Assembly: GCF_000176155.1 (NCBI RefSeq)
Contig: NZ_ACZO01000006.1
Span: forward strand, 1,178,001 to 1,242,000
Source of the DNA: Vibrio metschnikovii CIP 69.14
Lineage (GTDB): Bacteria > Pseudomonadota > Gammaproteobacteria > Enterobacterales > Vibrionaceae
Reading direction: 5' to 3'
Length of the DNA stretch: 64,000 bases
A program made the position numbers and the translations under genes. Below are positions 21,230 through 31,637 of this stretch, piece after piece. Position 1 is the first letter of the stretch; each line of letters opens with the position of its first letter. Below the pieces are notes generated by a model. It was not told the origin of the DNA, did no database searches, and was given only the letters and a program-made list of their open reading frames with translations.

Positions 21230-21811
21230 ATGCAAAATTACCAACTAGTTTTGGCTTCAACCTCACCTTATCGACAACAATTACTAGAAAAACTGGCTAT
21301 TCCTTTTGTTACCGCTAGTCCTGATTGTGATGAGACACCGTTGACTGACGAGACACCAGAACAGCTGGTGATGCGCTTAGCGACCAACAAAGCGCGCTCT
21401 TGCCAGCTATCATCACCAAGTCTAGTGATTGGTTCAGATCAAGTATGTGTTATCAATGGTCAAATCATTGGAAAACCATACAACCGAGAGACAGCGATTC
21501 ATCAGTTACTGCAACAAAGTGGTCAAACCATCACTTTTTACACTGGTCTCGCGCTACACAATACTCAAACCGAACAAACGCAAGTCACTATCGATACTTT
21601 TAAAGTACACTTTCGTTCGCTGACACCAGATATGGTGGCTCGATATGTCGATAAAGAGCAGCCTTTCTACTGCGCTGGGAGCTTTAAAAGCGAAGGACTG
21701 GGGATTGCTCTATTTGAACGTTTGGAGGGGGATGATCCCAATTCATTAATCGGTTTGCCACTGATTAAGCTAATTAAACTCTTAGAAAGTGAACAGATTA
21801 GAGTGATTTAA
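21230..21811 (+). CDS. yceF: Maf-family nucleotide pyrophosphatase YceF
   Basis: The 193-residue protein has the Maf N-terminal loop [12 protein letters not shown], the GSDQVCVI segment, GKP, and FYTGLAL. Members hydrolyse non-canonical nucleoside triphosphates; E. coli YceF prefers 7-methyl-GTP. The [11 protein letters not shown] loop agrees with the YceF subgroup rather than YhdE. It is divergent from yceD and convergent with rluC. No strong ribosome-binding site precedes the ATG. Confidence 0.88.
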   Translation: MQNYQLVLASTSPYRQQLLEKLAIPFVTASPDCDETPLTDETPEQLVMRLATNKARSCQLSSPSLVIGSDQVCVINGQIIGKPYNRETAIHQLLQQSGQTITFYTGLALHNTQTEQTQVTIDTFKVHFRSLTPDMVARYVDKEQPFYCAGSFKSEGLGIALFERLEGDDPNSLIGLPLIKLIKLLESEQIRVI

Positions 21812-21872
21812 TCATCGAACGAATCTCACCACGACAATACACACCGAGGCGAGATTCATCCCCAAAAAACCA

Positions 21873-22829
21873 TCAAGCTTGGCGCATTTGTCCTAATGCA
21901 CGTTCTAAGGACGCGTCCAATGGTGCACTGATATCCATTTTGTCTCCTGTTGCGGGATGCATAAATTGAATATTGGCAGCATGTAAAAACAGTCGATTAA
22001 TGGAAAATTGACTCACGTAGGCGTCAAATCGGCGATCACCATATCGGTCATCCCAAGCGATGGGATGACCCGTATATTGAGTGTGTACACGTATCTGGTG
22101 CGTTCGCCCTGTAATCGGGCTTGCTTGAAGCAAAGTTGCCTGGGCAAACTGTTCGAGCACTCTAAAACGAGTTTCTGATGGTTTACCATTAGGGTTTACC
22201 CGAACAATACTATTAATCTCATTTTTTAATAATGGTGCATTGACCACTTTAACATTCGCAGGCCAACGCCCCATCACCAATGCAAAATAGTATTTTTGTA
22301 CCGTTTTCTCACGAAATTGCGCTTGTAAATGACGTAAGGCCGAGCGCTTCTTAGCGACCAATAGAATACCAGACGTGTCTCGGTCAATACGATGGACGAG
22401 TTCTAAAAAACGTGCCTGTGGACGCAATGCCCGCAAAGCTTCAATTGCGCCAAATTTTAAACCACTACCACCATGTACTGCCGTTCCAGAAGGTTTATTG
22501 AGAATCAAAAGATGATCGTCTTCATAGACGATACACGCTTCTAGTTCAGCAACGCGATTAAGCTTGATACTGGGTGCGGCCGGTTCTGAGTCATTGACCT
22601 CCATCGTCACCGGAGGAATACGGATGCTATCGCCTGCGGCCAGTTTATACTCAGCCTTAACGCGCTTTTTATTAACTCGCACTTCTCCTTTGCGCAAGAT
22701 TCGATAAACCACGCTCTTAGGAATATTTTTTAATTGGTTACGCAAAAAATTATCAATGCGTTGACCAGCCATATCTTCATCGATATCGACGAACTGGACT
22801 TGGGTTTTAATTTCGCTCATAACCGCCAT
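21873..22829 (-). CDS. rluC: 23S rRNA pseudouridine synthase RluC
   Basis: RluC makes pseudouridines 955, 2504 and 2580 of 23S rRNA. The protein has an N-terminal S4 domain (GQRIDNFLRNQL, RKGEVRVNKKR) and the RluA-type catalytic domain with Asp in HRIDRDTSG, then GRTHQIRVH. The ATG at 22829 has AAGG five bases upstream; the ATG at 22820, giving MSEIKTQ, is also possible. It is divergent from rne, the usual enteric arrangement. Confidence 0.92.
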   Translation of the reverse strand: MAVMSEIKTQVQFVDIDEDMAGQRIDNFLRNQLKNIPKSVVYRILRKGEVRVNKKRVKAEYKLAAGDSIRIPPVTMEVNDSEPAAPSIKLNRVAELEACIVYEDDHLLILNKPSGTAVHGGSGLKFGAIEALRALRPQARFLELVHRIDRDTSGILLVAKKRSALRHLQAQFREKTVQKYYFALVMGRWPANVKVVNAPLLKNEINSIVRVNPNGKPSETRFRVLEQFAQATLLQASPITGRTHQIRVHTQYTGHPIAWDDRYGDRRFDAYVSQFSINRLFLHAANIQFMHPATGDKMDISAPLDASLERALGQMRQA

Positions 22830-22989
22830 TTTAACCTTAATTGGCGGAAAATCACCTTTTTCTTCACAGGAAAAAACTACGTTTACGATAAATGCCACTT
22901 CAAACTGGCGAAAATAACAGCAAATCTTCGTTACACCTTGAAACACCTATGACAGTGAATCAAAGAATCACAAAGTTATTGACGTTTTT

Positions 22990-23430
22990 CGTGACGTAGA
23001 CCTCGCGAACTGTGATCTTTTTGTACAGACCGTTAAAAAAATAAGGAGTTTCTTACAATGCCGATTGCTGAGTTTAGCAGTCACTGCTATAGTTCACAGC
23101 TGCAAAGTATGAAAGGTTTGGCATGTTGTTTAGCCTTTTATTCCTTGCAAAAATGTGAGTAGTTCTCTGACTATTGATGTGCAGCATATGGCGTAAGACA
23201 CGATTGATAGCGGTTTTCTTGTTGTTCTACTCCTCGCCTTTTCATGTTGAGTACCTACCGCCACCGCGCGGTTCACAAGCAAACGTATGCTTGTGATAAC
23301 TGAAGTGCCCTCAGAGCATCCCCTCCAGCCGGGAGGCTGTAATCAATAAGCCATGGGATCTGGCACCGTGAAAACGAAATACAACAACAAGAATAATAAT
23401 CAAAACAAAGAAAAGATAACGAGATTTTAA
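22990..23430 (+). ncRNA. Probable rne 5' leader (rne5-like regulatory element)
   Basis: The rne start codon is preceded by a long structured leader with several hairpins, for example CCTCC-AGCC-GGGAGG near 23324-23338, then a single-stranded A-rich stretch. In E. coli the roughly 360-nt rne leader is cut by RNase E itself for autoregulation. Position and structure fit; I cannot align the sequence. A short ORF with a good ribosome-binding site lies inside. The upstream boundary is approximate. Confidence 0.45.
23058..23162 (+). CDS. Candidate 34-residue upstream ORF in the rne leader
   Basis: ATG at 23058 is preceded by AAGGAG at near-ideal spacing, the strongest ribosome-binding site in this gap. 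The 34-codon product is Cys- and Ser-rich and ends LQKCE; it has no known domain and no membrane helix. If translated, it would affect leader structure or transcript decay upstream of rne. It may be a leader peptide or a chance ORF. Confidence 0.3.
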   Translation: MPIAEFSSHCYSSQLQSMKGLACCLAFYSLQKCE

Positions 23431-26400
23431 ATGAAAAGAATGTTAATTAACGCAACTCAAAAAGAAGAGTTGCGTGTCGCTTTGGTTGATGGCCAGCGAC
23501 TGTTTGATTTAGATATTGAAAGTCCTGGACATGAATCCAAAAAAGCCAATATCTACAAAGGCCGTATCACTCGTATTGAACCTAGTCTCGAAGCTGCATT
23601 CGTTGACTATGGTGCAGAAAGACACGGTTTCCTCCCTCTTAAAGAAATTTCCCGCGATTATTTTCCTGAAGGTTACACTTACCAAGGTCGTCCAAGCATT
23701 AAAGAAGTGCTGCGTGAAGGCCAAGAAGTAATTGTTCAAGTTGAGAAAGAAGAGCGTGGCAGTAAAGGCGCAGCCTTAACCACCTTTATTTCATTAGCCG
23801 GAAGTTATTTAGTTCTTATGCCCAACAACCCTCGTGCTGGCGGAATTTCTCGCCGTATCGAAGGCGATGAGCGTACCGATCTAAAAACAGCATTAAGCAC
23901 CTTGGTCTTACCACAAGGTATGGGACTTATCGTCCGTACTGCGGGAGTCGGAAAAAGTGCTGAAGAACTGGAGTGGGATCTGAATGTTCTCCTCAATCAT
24001 TGGAGTGCCATTAAGCAAGCCTCTGAGTCCAACCCAGCGCCTTTTCTCATTCACCAAGAGAGTAACGTCATTGTTCGTGCGATCCGTGACTATTTACGTC
24101 GTGATATTGGCGAAATCCTCATTGATAGCAATACCATTTACGAACGAGCGCTTGAGCATATCCGTCTTATTCGCCCAGACTTTGCCAGTCGCGTAAAGAA
24201 ATACGACGGTGAGGTTCCGCTATTCAGTCACTTCCAGATTGAAAGCCAAATTGAATCGGCCTTCCAACGTGAAGTTCGCCTGCCTTCTGGTGGCTCGATT
24301 GTTATTGACCCAACCGAAGCCTTAACGTCGATCGATATCAACTCGGCTCGTGCAACCAAAGGCAGTGATATCGAAGAGACTGCCTTAAATACCAACTTAG
24401 AAGCTGCGGATGAAATTGCCCGTCAATTGCGTCTTCGCGACTTAGGCGGCCTAGTGGTGATCGACTTTATCGATATGACACCAGTTCGCCATCAACGTGA
24501 AGTTGAAAACCGTTTACGTGAAGCCGTGCGTTTAGATCGCGCTCGCGTACAAATCGGGCGGATCTCTCGCTTTGGTTTGTTGGAAATGTCTCGTCAACGT
24601 TTAAGTCCTTCTCTAGCAGAAGCCAGTCATCACATTTGTCCTCGCTGCTCAGGCACTGGGGTTATTCGTGACAATGAATCACTGGCATTATCTGTACTGC
24701 GCCTTATCGAAGAAGAAGCACTAAAAGACAATACGGTTCAAGTTCTTGCCGTGGTACCTGTTTCAATCGCGTCTTATTTGCTGAATGAAAAGCGCCGCTC
24801 GATTAACCATATTGAACGTAATCAAGAAGTGAAAATCACCATTGTCCCTAACTCGGATATGGAAACGCCACATTTTGAAGTGCTACGTATTCGTGAAGGC
24901 GAAGAGCAAGAGATTCTCTCTTACTTGATCCCAAATAAACTGGAAGCAATGAGAGAAGCCGAAGGGAAAGAACTGACTGACGCTGAAATTAAACCTAAGC
25001 GTATTGAAGAGCCAGTACTGAAAGGTTTTGCTTCTCCAGCCCAAAATGCACCGGCACCGAGGGTTCAAGTAGAAACAGCGCCAGCAGAACCAGTAACAGA
25101 AAAGCAGCCGACACTTGTCAGCCGTTTCTTTAAAGCACTATCAACGCTATTCAGCTCAACGTCTGAAGAAGTGAAAGAACCCGTTGTGCCCGCTCAAATA
25201 GAAACGAAACCCGCACAACCTCGTCGTGAGCGTAATGAACGTCGCCGTAATCCGCGTGATAAGCACAATAAACGCAAAGCGGATGACGTGGTTGAAAAGG
25301 CAGACAAAGAATCAGCAACACCTGCACCACGTAAACAACAAGATCGCAAACCTGCCCAAGAGCGTCCTGAGCAGCCTCGTCGTAATAAACCACAACGAGA
25401 CAACAACCAATCGCTCAAACTTCAAGAGCAAGGTCGTCAACTGGCTGAAGAAGCACAAAAAGAGGCCGTTCCATCCCCTCGTGCCGACAAAGCCATCACG
25501 CCAGACATTCAAGAAGTAAAACCAGCGGTTGTGAAAGAACGCCGTCAACGTCGTAAGTTGGAGAAGTCGATTCGTGTTAAGGATCAACAAACTTCAAATC
25601 CTGTCGTTGATGAGTCGATAGTGTTAGCGCCTGATGCGGAACAAGCAATACCAACACTGGTTGACACCACACCATTAGCAGCTATTGAAAGCCCAGTCGA
25701 CCAAGAGCAAACCAGTCATGCTGATGCTCAAGATCAAGACGAACAGAAACAACGCCGTAATCGCCGTTCACCTCGCCACTTACGTGCCAGTGGACAACGT
25801 CGCCGTCGTGGTCGTGATCGCCGTCCAAACCCTTTCCGCTTACGTAAAGGAGGAGTGGCATCGCCTGAAATGGCAATGGGTAAAGTCATGCCGCGTTATG
25901 ACCTTGCTAAACCACATGGGCAACAGCATCAAGCAGTAGCAACGCCAACAGAGGTAACGACCCATCAACCGTCTGTTGATGTCAATACTGAGGCTTCGCC
26001 AGTGACACCAACTGTCGTGCTCGGTGGATTTGCTTTCCCAGAAATGGCCATGGGTAAAGTGATCATTCGTCGTACTGAAACAGACGTTGTATCACAAGAT
26101 GCGCTAGTCACGACCGTCGATAGTCAGCAAAGCGTTGTTGAGCAGCCTATAACAAGTGAAGCAACGCCTGATGCAGAAGTGCAGATTATTGTCGCTAGCG
26201 AGTCAATAGAGACCTCTGTTGAGAGCATAGAACAGTGTGCTCCACAATCAGAGACACAAAATGAGACCGTTGAAGATCTACAAGAGCCATTGGTGATCAG
26301 CGATACGGATATTGAACCTGTGATTGTTGAAACCGATGACTTATTACCTGAAGAAGCACCGATTGTCATTAACGCCCCTACGTTAACCAATCATGCTCGC

Positions 26401-26574
26401 AAACAAGGTTATGCGTTTGCTCCAATGGCAAAAGCCCCGGGTTCAGCAGACTTAAAAGAGATCAATGTCGTGGCAGCTCCAGTCCGTGACCAACGTTATC
26501 AGCCTCAAGGTGCTGGTAGCCAAGCTGCACGTACACAAGCAGCGGCAGGCATGACCAAACCTCAGTCTTTCTAA
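23431..26574 (+). CDS. rne: Ribonuclease E
   Basis: The 1047-residue endonuclease starts mRNA decay and rRNA/tRNA processing. An N-terminal S1 domain (about 38-120) is followed by the catalytic core with metal-binding Asp in IDINSARA (near 303) and VIDFIDM (near 346). The zinc-link CPRCSGTG is near 404. After the core come an amphipathic membrane-binding helix ([15 protein letters not shown], about 560-575), two Arg-rich RNA-binding tracts (about 596-620 and 760-806), and two copies of a PEMAMGKV motif (about 813 and 870). The C-terminal half is the disordered degradosome scaffold. The start follows a long leader with a weak ribosome-binding site; a terminator follows. Confidence 0.96.
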   Translation: MKRMLINATQKEELRVALVDGQRLFDLDIESPGHESKKANIYKGRITRIEPSLEAAFVDYGAERHGFLPLKEISRDYFPEGYTYQGRPSIKEVLREGQEVIVQVEKEERGSKGAALTTFISLAGSYLVLMPNNPRAGGISRRIEGDERTDLKTALSTLVLPQGMGLIVRTAGVGKSAEELEWDLNVLLNHWSAIKQASESNPAPFLIHQESNVIVRAIRDYLRRDIGEILIDSNTIYERALEHIRLIRPDFASRVKKYDGEVPLFSHFQIESQIESAFQREVRLPSGGSIVIDPTEALTSIDINSARATKGSDIEETALNTNLEAADEIARQLRLRDLGGLVVIDFIDMTPVRHQREVENRLREAVRLDRARVQIGRISRFGLLEMSRQRLSPSLAEASHHICPRCSGTGVIRDNESLALSVLRLIEEEALKDNTVQVLAVVPVSIASYLLNEKRRSINHIERNQEVKITIVPNSDMETPHFEVLRIREGEEQEILSYLIPNKLEAMREAEGKELTDAEIKPKRIEEPVLKGFASPAQNAPAPRVQVETAPAEPVTEKQPTLVSRFFKALSTLFSSTSEEVKEPVVPAQIETKPAQPRRERNERRRNPRDKHNKRKADDVVEKADKESATPAPRKQQDRKPAQERPEQPRRNKPQRDNNQSLKLQEQGRQLAEEAQKEAVPSPRADKAITPDIQEVKPAVVKERRQRRKLEKSIRVKDQQTSNPVVDESIVLAPDAEQAIPTLVDTTPLAAIESPVDQEQTSHADAQDQDEQKQRRNRRSPRHLRASGQRRRRGRDRRPNPFRLRKGGVASPEMAMGKVMPRYDLAKPHGQQHQAVATPTEVTTHQPSVDVNTEASPVTPTVVLGGFAFPEMAMGKVIIRRTETDVVSQDALVTTVDSQQSVVEQPITSEATPDAEVQIIVASESIETSVESIEQCAPQSETQNETVEDLQEPLVISDTDIEPVIVETDDLLPEEAPIVINAPTLTNHARKQGYAFAPMAKAPGSADLKEINVVAAPVRDQRYQPQGAGSQAARTQAAAGMTKPQSF

Positions 26575-26592
26575 CTCGTTATACCGATTAAA

Positions 26593-26624
26593 AAGGCGTC
26601 CTTATTAAGGACGCCTTTTTTATT
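26593..26624 (+). terminator. Rho-independent terminator of rne
   Basis: AAGGCGTCCTT and AAGGACGCCTT form an 11-bp perfect stem with a 3-base loop, followed by TTTTTATT. It may serve the convergent minus-strand gene too. Confidence 0.9.
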
Positions 26625-26662
26625 AGTTAACTAACCACTCGTCAATCAATCTCTGTGACAAA

Positions 26663-27418
26663 CTAAAAAGCATAGCTTAAACTAAGCGTACTATAAATTT
26701 CATCGCGGCTCTTTCCTTTAGCAACCGTGCTGTTATTGATGTACTCCGTATCAAAAACCAAAGCTAAACGTTCAGCCAATTTATTGGATAATGAGCCTTT
26801 TATGCTCGTCGTTGTATTGCTATCACCATAATCGACTCGCGCTGACGCACCAATCGCTAAATTTTGGCTAATCGCACTTTGCGCTTGTACAAATGCATTC
26901 GCAATCCATTCATTATCACTACGTGAACCCTGCACCGTCGAAGAAGGCTGACGTACCGAATGACGAAAACCTGGACCTAAACCTAGATCCACTTTAGTGG
27001 TTTCTGTATCCAGTAATGTCGCCCCAAGTCCTCCAACTGCTAAAGCTTGATGACGATAGGTCGCATACTGATCATGCTCATACTTACTATTACCAAATAC
27101 GAATAAGTGCCGGCTGATATCATGTTTAATATCGTAAATAAGGCGATACTTGTTCGTACCATCATCATTACTGTCAGATTTATAGGAATAAAAGGTCGCT
27201 AATGCTAACTGCTGTCGCCATTGCTCCTGTTGATATTTAACCAGCGCACCTGAGTTTACCGACAGTGTTGATGCACTATTTTTAGAATAAATAAACCCAA
27301 GCTTAGCATCACCACTCCATGGGCTTTTTGTATCGGTAGCGTCTGCTACAGCAAAACTAGAAGTCAATAATCCGATCCAGAGTGTACTCAATGAAAATGG
27401 AATCGTGTGTTTCATCAT
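26663..27418 (-). CDS. DUF481 outer-membrane protein (YdiY-like)
   Basis: The 251-residue protein has a signal peptide (about residues 1-25, ending SSFAVADA) and a mature part with the WSGDAKLGFIYSKNSAS start and repeated beta-strands typical of DUF481/YdiY proteins, described as salt-induced outer-membrane proteins. It ends YSTLSLSYAF with terminal Phe, as expected for a beta-barrel. Two consecutive ATG codons begin the ORF and neither has a strong ribosome-binding site. It stands alone between the rne and ycfP terminators. Confidence 0.8.
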   Translation of the reverse strand: MMKHTIPFSLSTLWIGLLTSSFAVADATDTKSPWSGDAKLGFIYSKNSASTLSVNSGALVKYQQEQWRQQLALATFYSYKSDSNDDGTNKYRLIYDIKHDISRHLFVFGNSKYEHDQYATYRHQALAVGGLGATLLDTETTKVDLGLGPGFRHSVRQPSSTVQGSRSDNEWIANAFVQAQSAISQNLAIGASARVDYGDSNTTTSIKGSLSNKLAERLALVFDTEYINNSTVAKGKSRDEIYSTLSLSYAF

Positions 27419-27635
27419 CAGCGTTTATCCGTTCATTAATCGAAATAAACGGTCACTCTAACAAACCTATTGAATACCTAAGTAAGAATTATGTTAAAAT
27501 CTTTCTATATTCATCGACTTAACATAGATCATTATTGTTTTACATGCGTCATTCTCTTGATGGTAAATACGCTGCTTTATCGCTATCTCTTGAGCGTATG
27601 AAGGATAATTTCAGATCACCATCAAAATTGATTAC

Positions 27636-27664
27636 ATAAAAAAGCAGCCATATAACTGGCTGCT
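27636..27664 (-). terminator. Rho-independent terminator after ycfP
   Basis: On the minus strand AGCAGCCA and TGGCTGCT form an 8-bp stem followed by a run of six T. It lies about 25 bases after the ycfP stop and ends the hinT-to-ycfP gene group. Confidence 0.8.
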
Positions 27665-27688
27665 GAAATCAAGGTTCATCGAGAATCA

Positions 27689-28228
27689 TTAAGCGTTTTT
27701 GAACGCTTTGATAGCCTGTAAATGCTGAGAGATTTTTTTGAATTTGTGTGGTTGCTCTTCATCCCATACAATCGAATAATAGGCTTGTAACTGCTGTTCC
27801 GTTTGCTGGTTATCTAAAACTGCATCCTGTCGTGATAAGAAAACTAGGCAGCGGCCTTTATTTTTCATGCGATACTGCTCAACACATTTCGTGGCAATAT
27901 CTTCATACTCTTCTGGCCTGTCAATTTTTCCTTGCATATTGCGTTCTGGGTGCAAATTGGGGTTAAACATTACTTGCTTAATACCACACAGAAAACCTAT
28001 TCGCTCAGCCCAATATCCGCCTAATCCAACACCGCAAATCAGTGGATGGGGATCATCTGAACGTTCAATCGCGCGATGCACTTCTTTTAGTAAATGCTGC
28101 ATATCATGCTTAGGATGTTGTGTGCTATAGCTGATAAAGTGCACATCATCATCAATAAATTGCAGTTGTAAAATTTTCTCGTGATTGCCCGGACTGGTTG
28201 AATCAAATCCATGTAAATAAATAATCAT
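27689..28228 (-). CDS. ycfP: YcfP, UPF0227 alpha/beta-hydrolase-like protein
   Basis: The 179-residue protein begins [18 protein letters not shown] and has [19 protein letters not shown], both nearly identical to E. coli YcfP. The fold is alpha/beta hydrolase, but the nucleophile position reads GVGLGG, so it lacks the usual Ser and may not be an esterase. Its function is unknown. It is last in the hinT-ycfL-lpoB-thiK-ycfP order; nagZ, which lies between thiK and ycfP in E. coli, is absent here. Confidence 0.92.
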   Translation of the reverse strand: MIIYLHGFDSTSPGNHEKILQLQFIDDDVHFISYSTQHPKHDMQHLLKEVHRAIERSDDPHPLICGVGLGGYWAERIGFLCGIKQVMFNPNLHPERNMQGKIDRPEEYEDIATKCVEQYRMKNKGRCLVFLSRQDAVLDNQQTEQQLQAYYSIVWDEEQPHKFKKISQHLQAIKAFKNA

Positions 28229-28314
28229 ACGCTTCCCCCACTGCTTTGAATGTTTAATCTACCACGAAAGCTAGGGATTAAAATGTTATCTACTGCATTA
28301 TTCATGACTTCAAC

Positions 28315-29184
28315 TCAAGCTTGCTGAGAAAAAACCGCTAACGTTTGTTGTAATTTAACCGCTTGCTGCAAATAAGAGTCATCGCCCCAAAGCTGAAATG
28401 CGAGTAAATACCACAACATCGCCATCAATTGGCAGCGAGGTTGCCACATTTTTACACCAGCAATCCATTCATCAACCTGATCGATCTGACGATAGTGGCA
28501 ATAACGAAATACAGATTCCAATAATGGCAGCTCACTCGCTTCAATCATCAAAGCAAGATCCAAACGAGGATCAGCAAGAGTGGCGTATTCCCAATCGATC
28601 ACTCGGTAGCCTATATGGGTTTGAATAATGTTGTAACCAGCAAAATCGAAATGACACAAACTCGCAGGTATTGACGAGCAACTCGGTGCTGATCGCCATT
28701 GATGATAGAGGGCTTCATACTCGGCACTCTTCAATTCATCGGGTAGCTGCAACCAATAGTGATCGACACGTGCGGTGTAATTAAAAGGGGCTACGGGTAG
28801 ACGAGTTACCGAGGTTTGATGGATCTTGGCGAGCAACGGAATTAATGAGTCACCGGGCAAGCCTTCCATCAACGCTTTACCCGCTACCCATTCAACCAAT
28901 AATCCTTGATCATTAATGGTGATGGCTTTAGGTCCGAGCTGTGTTTGCTCTATCGCTTTTAGAATTTGATATTCTTGAAAACGAGAAATAGCGAACGCTT
29001 TAGTGATTGTGGTAACGGGCCGCCACACATAGTGCTGATCAGCAGAGTGTTCAATCCGCCAACAGCGATTGGTTAGACCACCGACTAGGGTTTGTGCATA
29101 TTCTGGAGGAGAAGGAAAAAAGTGAGTTAATGACGCTAACGTCGTATCCAGTCGACATGCTTCACGCCACGACATTTTCGCCAT
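28315..29184 (-). CDS. thiK: Thiamine kinase-like phosphotransferase ThiK
   Basis: The 289-residue protein is of the aminoglycoside phosphotransferase/choline kinase fold. The catalytic loop reads LCHFDFAGYNII (HxDxxxxN) and the metal site IDWEYA. By position next to lpoB it matches ThiK, which phosphorylates salvaged thiamine. The ATG at 29184 is preferred to a GTG one codon upstream, because GAGG then lies 6 bases away. A general sugar or choline phosphotransferase role cannot be excluded. Confidence 0.8.
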   Translation of the reverse strand: MAKMSWREACRLDTTLASLTHFFPSPPEYAQTLVGGLTNRCWRIEHSADQHYVWRPVTTITKAFAISRFQEYQILKAIEQTQLGPKAITINDQGLLVEWVAGKALMEGLPGDSLIPLLAKIHQTSVTRLPVAPFNYTARVDHYWLQLPDELKSAEYEALYHQWRSAPSCSSIPASLCHFDFAGYNIIQTHIGYRVIDWEYATLADPRLDLALMIEASELPLLESVFRYCHYRQIDQVDEWIAGVKMWQPRCQLMAMLWYLLAFQLWGDDSYLQQAVKLQQTLAVFSQQA

Positions 29185-29206
29185 CACTCACCTCATTACT
29201 GTATAC

Positions 29207-29797
29207 TTACCAACCAAATAAGCTTCTAGACTGCTGTTTACGTATTTCTGTTTCATCAGCCCACTCAATCAAACCCGTTCTCAAGTCCATTAAGCGCATG
29301 GTCATTTTGTAATAGACATCTTTATCATTACCGGCACTTTTAACAATGCTTGATAAGTTACCGTACAGCATGTATTGCGCACCGACCATTTGTCCAAATT
29401 GAATCGCGGAACGTTGGTCAACCAACTCATCGGTATTTTGGAAATTCAGTTGCTTACGTACCGCTTCAACACGATCCATATCGACAAACCGGAATTTACC
29501 TGAATTGAGCATTTTGGTACTAACAGTGTCAGTGATCGATTCAGTATCAATATGCTCACTGGTTTTATTCTTAATCCGTTCCACAAAGACGATAGGACGT
29601 GCATCGCGAGTGATCGCTGCTACGGAGCCCGACATCATCATGCTATCGACCATCTCTGCCGCGATTTTTTGTAAATCCGTAGAACCAAAGTCGACAGTTA
29701 CTGTTTCCACCGCTTGTGCATCACCATAACTGACTCGGTTCGAACATCCGCCCAATAAAACCGCGACACCAAGCAGTGCAATTACACTCTTTCTCAT
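29207..29797 (-). CDS. lpoB: Penicillin-binding protein activator LpoB
   Basis: The 196-residue outer-membrane lipoprotein has a lipobox LLGGC at residues 14-18. LpoB reaches through the peptidoglycan to activate PBP1B transglycosylase and transpeptidase. The C-terminal domain has the conserved VERIKNKTSEHIDT, LNSGKFRFVD and GQMVGAQYMLYGNLSSI segments. The N-terminal disordered linker is short, as reported for vibrios with a thinner spacer. GAGGAAAC precedes the ATG. Confidence 0.88.
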   Translation of the reverse strand: MRKSVIALLGVAVLLGGCSNRVSYGDAQAVETVTVDFGSTDLQKIAAEMVDSMMMSGSVAAITRDARPIVFVERIKNKTSEHIDTESITDTVSTKMLNSGKFRFVDMDRVEAVRKQLNFQNTDELVDQRSAIQFGQMVGAQYMLYGNLSSIVKSAGNDKDVYYKMTMRLMDLRTGLIEWADETEIRKQQSRSLFGW

Positions 29798-29823
29798 GTT
29801 GTTTCCTCAATTCATCTGATCAA

Positions 29824-30213
29824 TTAATTATTTAACTCACGGATTTGTAATCGAAACTGCGTTCCTTGCGGATTAACTGACACTTCTGACATGGTGCGTT
29901 GTTCACCACCACGTAACATCAGTGCCTGCCAAGTTCCCGGCTGTGGATTAACTTCAAGCCCATTATCATCATACCAATAAAAACGATATTGAAGATGTTG
30001 ATCACCGCGATAACGACTGAGTACTTGTACTACGCCTCGAGTATGACCATGAGCTTGAACGGTTTTAATCTCTTCTATTTGTACTCTTCCCGCCAGCACA
30101 TTATCAGCAAATAACACCCGTTGACTCATACCATCAACTCGCATACCGGCGGTATTACTGGCACAAGCCGTTAGAAAAAAGAGCGCCAATACACTTACTA
30201 TGATTGTTTTCAT
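29824..30213 (-). CDS. ycfL: YcfL-type lipoprotein
   Basis: The 129-residue protein has a signal peptide and lipobox LTACAS. The rest matches the YcfL family: YRFYWYDDNGLEVNPQPGTW and the terminal FRLQIREL. Function is unknown; it always sits beside lpoB. The ATG codons at 30214-30216 and 30211-30213 overlap the stop of the upstream lipoprotein gene in ATGATGA, so translation is coupled. Confidence 0.82.
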   Translation of the reverse strand: MKTIIVSVLALFFLTACASNTAGMRVDGMSQRVLFADNVLAGRVQIEEIKTVQAHGHTRGVVQVLSRYRGDQHLQYRFYWYDDNGLEVNPQPGTWQALMLRGGEQRTMSEVSVNPQGTQFRLQIRELNN

Positions 30214-31637
30214 CATAACCTTCCTAGTTGTCGGTGCCAGATGGTGGCTTTACTTCCTTGCCGAGAAACCCACACTAAAGTCGTACCGCCTTCTGGCACA
30301 TTAAAGGTATAGCTTAGACCATCAGAAGTCAGAGTTTGCTCACCTGATTTTACGCTATGATGCGTCGCATAAACACGACCGGGCAAAGTTATCCAACTTC
30401 GAGTGTCCGGTTGCTCCGTTAACGTATTAAACACATTCAGCAAAAGGCTACTCACCCCATCACCCTGTGTACTCTCTTTACGAATTTGATCTTTGGCAAC
30501 CACCCGCAAAGCTTGACGAACCACCATACTCGGCATACGTTCGGAGAGGTCATGCCTTGCCATCAAATTAACATCGGTCAGTAAATCACTTGGTAACACT
30601 TGTTGATTTAAGAATAGTGGAGAAAAACGCGTCGGTGCGGCTGTTGGATAATAAGGTAATGCCAAAGAGTATAATACCGTATTCCCCCGCCGATCCGAGA
30701 GAGGGAGTGTCAAACGCCAATTCTGTCTCGCATCAACAATCCCCTGCTCCTCAATAATAATCACTTGACCTTGCTGAGCATGCAGCGCTGTTCTTTCACC
30801 ATAGCGTTGCGTCAGTTGAGATAAATGCTCATTCATACCTAAACGCTTCGCGACCCGCATCGTACCATCAATCACGGCACGATTGGATGGCACCACCGCT
30901 AATGCTCGCCGATAATCAACATAAGCACTGTTTAGGTCATCAGCGGCTTCATACAACAACGCCGACACGTACAACAGATAACCACTCTGTACTGCTTGTA
31001 GTGTCTCTCCTGCATCCGGGTATTGCGCTAAAATACTGCCAATATTGGGAGTAATACCACTTGCTCGTAACTCTTTCTGTGCTTTTTCTAATTGCGCTTG
31101 ACGGTTTTTACGAGCTTGCTCTTGTACCTGATTCGCGCGACGCATTTCAACCAATGCACTTTCTAATTGATTACTATGCAGGTAGTTCAAGCCCAAATAA
31201 AGGTGTAAAAAACCGAGCTCATAATCAGCAGGCGTATATTCTTGCAAGTTATCATTGATAGCCAATGCACCAGCACTGCTTGCTGTCGCACTTAATGAAA
31301 TAACGGCTTGATCTTGCTGACGTTGAACAGCCGCATCAGATAAGGCGAATGCCGAACGACTCTGTTCAAATTGCTCAGCAAGTAAATAAACCCGCCCTTT
31401 TTCGAGATTATCTAAAATATCACCAGCGACATAATCCGATAACGTTGCACTAGCTTGAGCATAATCGCCCTCTTTTACGGTCTGATGTAATCGAGCATTT
31501 TGCGCACTGTAATGGCTAAATAAGTTGCCAGCGGTAAAACTAGCACAAGCGCTCAGTAATACGCAGACCGAAAGCAAACCGCTGCGCAGCAGATAAACGT
31601 TCACTCGGTGCTTTCTCCCCCGCAAAGTCAGCATCAA
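30213..31637 (-). CDS. COG3014-like lipoprotein with repeat-rich N-terminal half
   Basis: The 474-residue protein has a long N-terminal basic segment before a signal sequence and lipobox LLSACASF. Residues about 40-280 look helical and tetratricopeptide-like ([48 protein letters not shown]). The C-terminal part is strand-rich and ends with [11 protein letters not shown] and WHRQLGRL. I recognise it as a COG3014-like vibrio lipoprotein of unknown function. It overlaps hinT by 4 bases and ycfL by 1-4 bases, so it is translationally coupled to the lpoB neighbourhood and may help peptidoglycan or envelope assembly. That role is inference. Confidence 0.7.
   Translation of the reverse strand: MMLTLRGRKHRVNVYLLRSGLLSVCVLLSACASFTAGNLFSHYSAQNARLHQTVKEGDYAQASATLSDYVAGDILDNLEKGRVYLLAEQFEQSRSAFALSDAAVQRQQDQAVISLSATASSAGALAINDNLQEYTPADYELGFLHLYLGLNYLHSNQLESALVEMRRANQVQEQARKNRQAQLEKAQKELRASGITPNIGSILAQYPDAGETLQAVQSGYLLYVSALLYEAADDLNSAYVDYRRALAVVPSNRAVIDGTMRVAKRLGMNEHLSQLTQRYGERTALHAQQGQVIIIEEQGIVDARQNWRLTLPLSDRRGNTVLYSLALPYYPTAAPTRFSPLFLNQQVLPSDLLTDVNLMARHDLSERMPSMVVRQALRVVAKDQIRKESTQGDGVSSLLLNVFNTLTEQPDTRSWITLPGRVYATHHSVKSGEQTLTSDGLSYTFNVPEGGTTLVWVSRQGSKATIWHRQLGRL

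Noticed and set aside
27544..27639. 31-codon plus-strand ORF between the DUF481 gene and ycfP
   Set aside because: No ribosome-binding site before its ATG, and its end runs into the minus-strand terminator of ycfP.
27689..28228. YcfP as an active serine esterase
   Set aside because: The nucleophile-elbow position reads GVGLGG without Ser, as in the E. coli protein, so hydrolase activity should not be assumed.
29184..29312. Upstream GTG start for thiK and longer start choices in other genes
   Set aside because: Ribosome-binding site spacing and family N-termini favour the shorter starts given in the feature list.
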